From Cellvibrionales bacterium (GTDB lineage: Bacteria > Pseudomonadota > Gammaproteobacteria > Pseudomonadales > UBA7434), in the NCBI GenBank assembly GCA_003492055.1, contig DMZE01000151.1, forward strand, positions 1 through 6,597: 6,597 nucleotides of DNA. Direction: 5' to 3'. A model generated the notes under the pieces. It was not told the origin of the DNA, ran no database searches, and was given only the letters and a program-made list of their open reading frames with translations. A program made the position numbers and the translations under genes. This document shows positions 6,309 through 6,597 of this stretch, in pieces; within the stretch, counting starts at the first letter, position 1; the number at the start of each line of letters is the position of its first letter.

Positions 6309-6597
6309 ATGGGCGTTGAACGCACCTTTTCTATTGTTAAACCTGATGCAGTAGCCAAAAATGTTATTGGCGAAATTTACTCACGCTTTGAAAAAGCGGG
6401 CTTGAATATTGTTGCTTCTAAGATGTTACATTTAAGCCGCGAAAAAGCCGGTGGTTTTTATGCTGAGCATGAAGGTCGTCCTTTTTATAATGACCTTGTT
6501 GATTTTATGACTTCAGGTCCAGTTATGGTGCAAGTGTTAGAAGGCGAAAATGCGGTTGCATTAAATCGTGATTTAATGGGCGCTACTAATCCAAAAG
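6309..6597 (+). CDS. ndk: Nucleoside diphosphate kinase (5' part)
   Basis: Ndk transfers the gamma phosphate between nucleoside triphosphates and diphosphates through a phospho-histidine intermediate, balancing NTP and dNTP pools in the cytoplasm. The first 96 codons are in the window and the frame is open at the right edge; the family is usually about 140-143 residues. The visible part is highly conserved: [21 protein letters not shown] with the active-site Lys at 11, [29 protein letters not shown], and [10 protein letters not shown] with the nucleotide-contacting Arg at 87. The catalytic His, in the NxxHGSD motif, is downstream and cannot be checked. The ATG at 6309 has GGAG at 6297-6300 with an eight-base gap. 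In Pseudomonas-like genomes ndk follows iscX closely; here higBA, a membrane protein gene and ispG lie between. Confidence 0.97.
   Translation, partial: MGVERTFSIVKPDAVAKNVIGEIYSRFEKAGLNIVASKMLHLSREKAGGFYAEHEGRPFYNDLVDFMTSGPVMVQVLEGENAVALNRDLMGATNPK

Overview
This window looks like a chromosomal segment of a moderately AT-rich gammaproteobacterium. The evidence is the order iscA-hscB-hscA-fdx-iscX with high protein similarity to the Escherichia coli/Pseudomonas ISC proteins, and ndk further downstream, as in many Pseudomonas-like genomes. I cannot name a genus. All genes I can support are on the + strand. I see no tRNA, rRNA, CRISPR array, insertion sequence or transposase.

Positions 1-3480 hold the distal half of the iron-sulfur cluster (ISC) assembly operon. 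It contains the 3' end of iscA, the co-chaperone hscB, the specialised Hsp70 hscA, the [2Fe-2S] ferredoxin fdx and the small acidic regulator iscX. A strong intrinsic terminator follows iscX. HscB and HscA act on the scaffold IscU to release its cluster, Fdx supplies electrons, IscA is an A-type carrier, and IscX modulates the desulfurase IscS. iscR, iscS and iscU are expected just upstream, outside the window.

Positions 3481-4359 hold a self-contained type II toxin-antitoxin module of the HigB/HigA (YgjN/YgjM) type, toxin gene first. It has a near-consensus sigma-70 promoter (TTGACA, 17 bp, TATATT) flanked by a repeated 12-bp element that is a candidate operator. It sits between the isc terminator and the housekeeping genes that follow, so it is probably an accessory insertion.

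Positions 4422-6052 hold a 97-residue two-helix membrane protein with a TTG start, then ispG (gcpE), the [4Fe-4S] enzyme of the MEP isoprenoid pathway. This IspG is the longer 412-residue form, unlike the roughly 370-residue E. coli form, and it is not in the rodZ-ispG-hisS position common in gammaproteobacteria. I find no terminator or convincing promoter between higA and ispG, so ispG may depend partly on transcription from the toxin-antitoxin promoter.

Positions 6053-6597 hold a 256-bp spacer with a good promoter (TTGCGA, 17 bp, TATAAT) and the first two thirds of ndk, nucleoside diphosphate kinase, cut by the window end.

Most of the window is ordinary housekeeping sequence. The parts most worth a second look are the higBA insertion with its control region, its apparent transcriptional continuity with ispG, and the type and location of ispG. 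I did not find a clearly new biological system.
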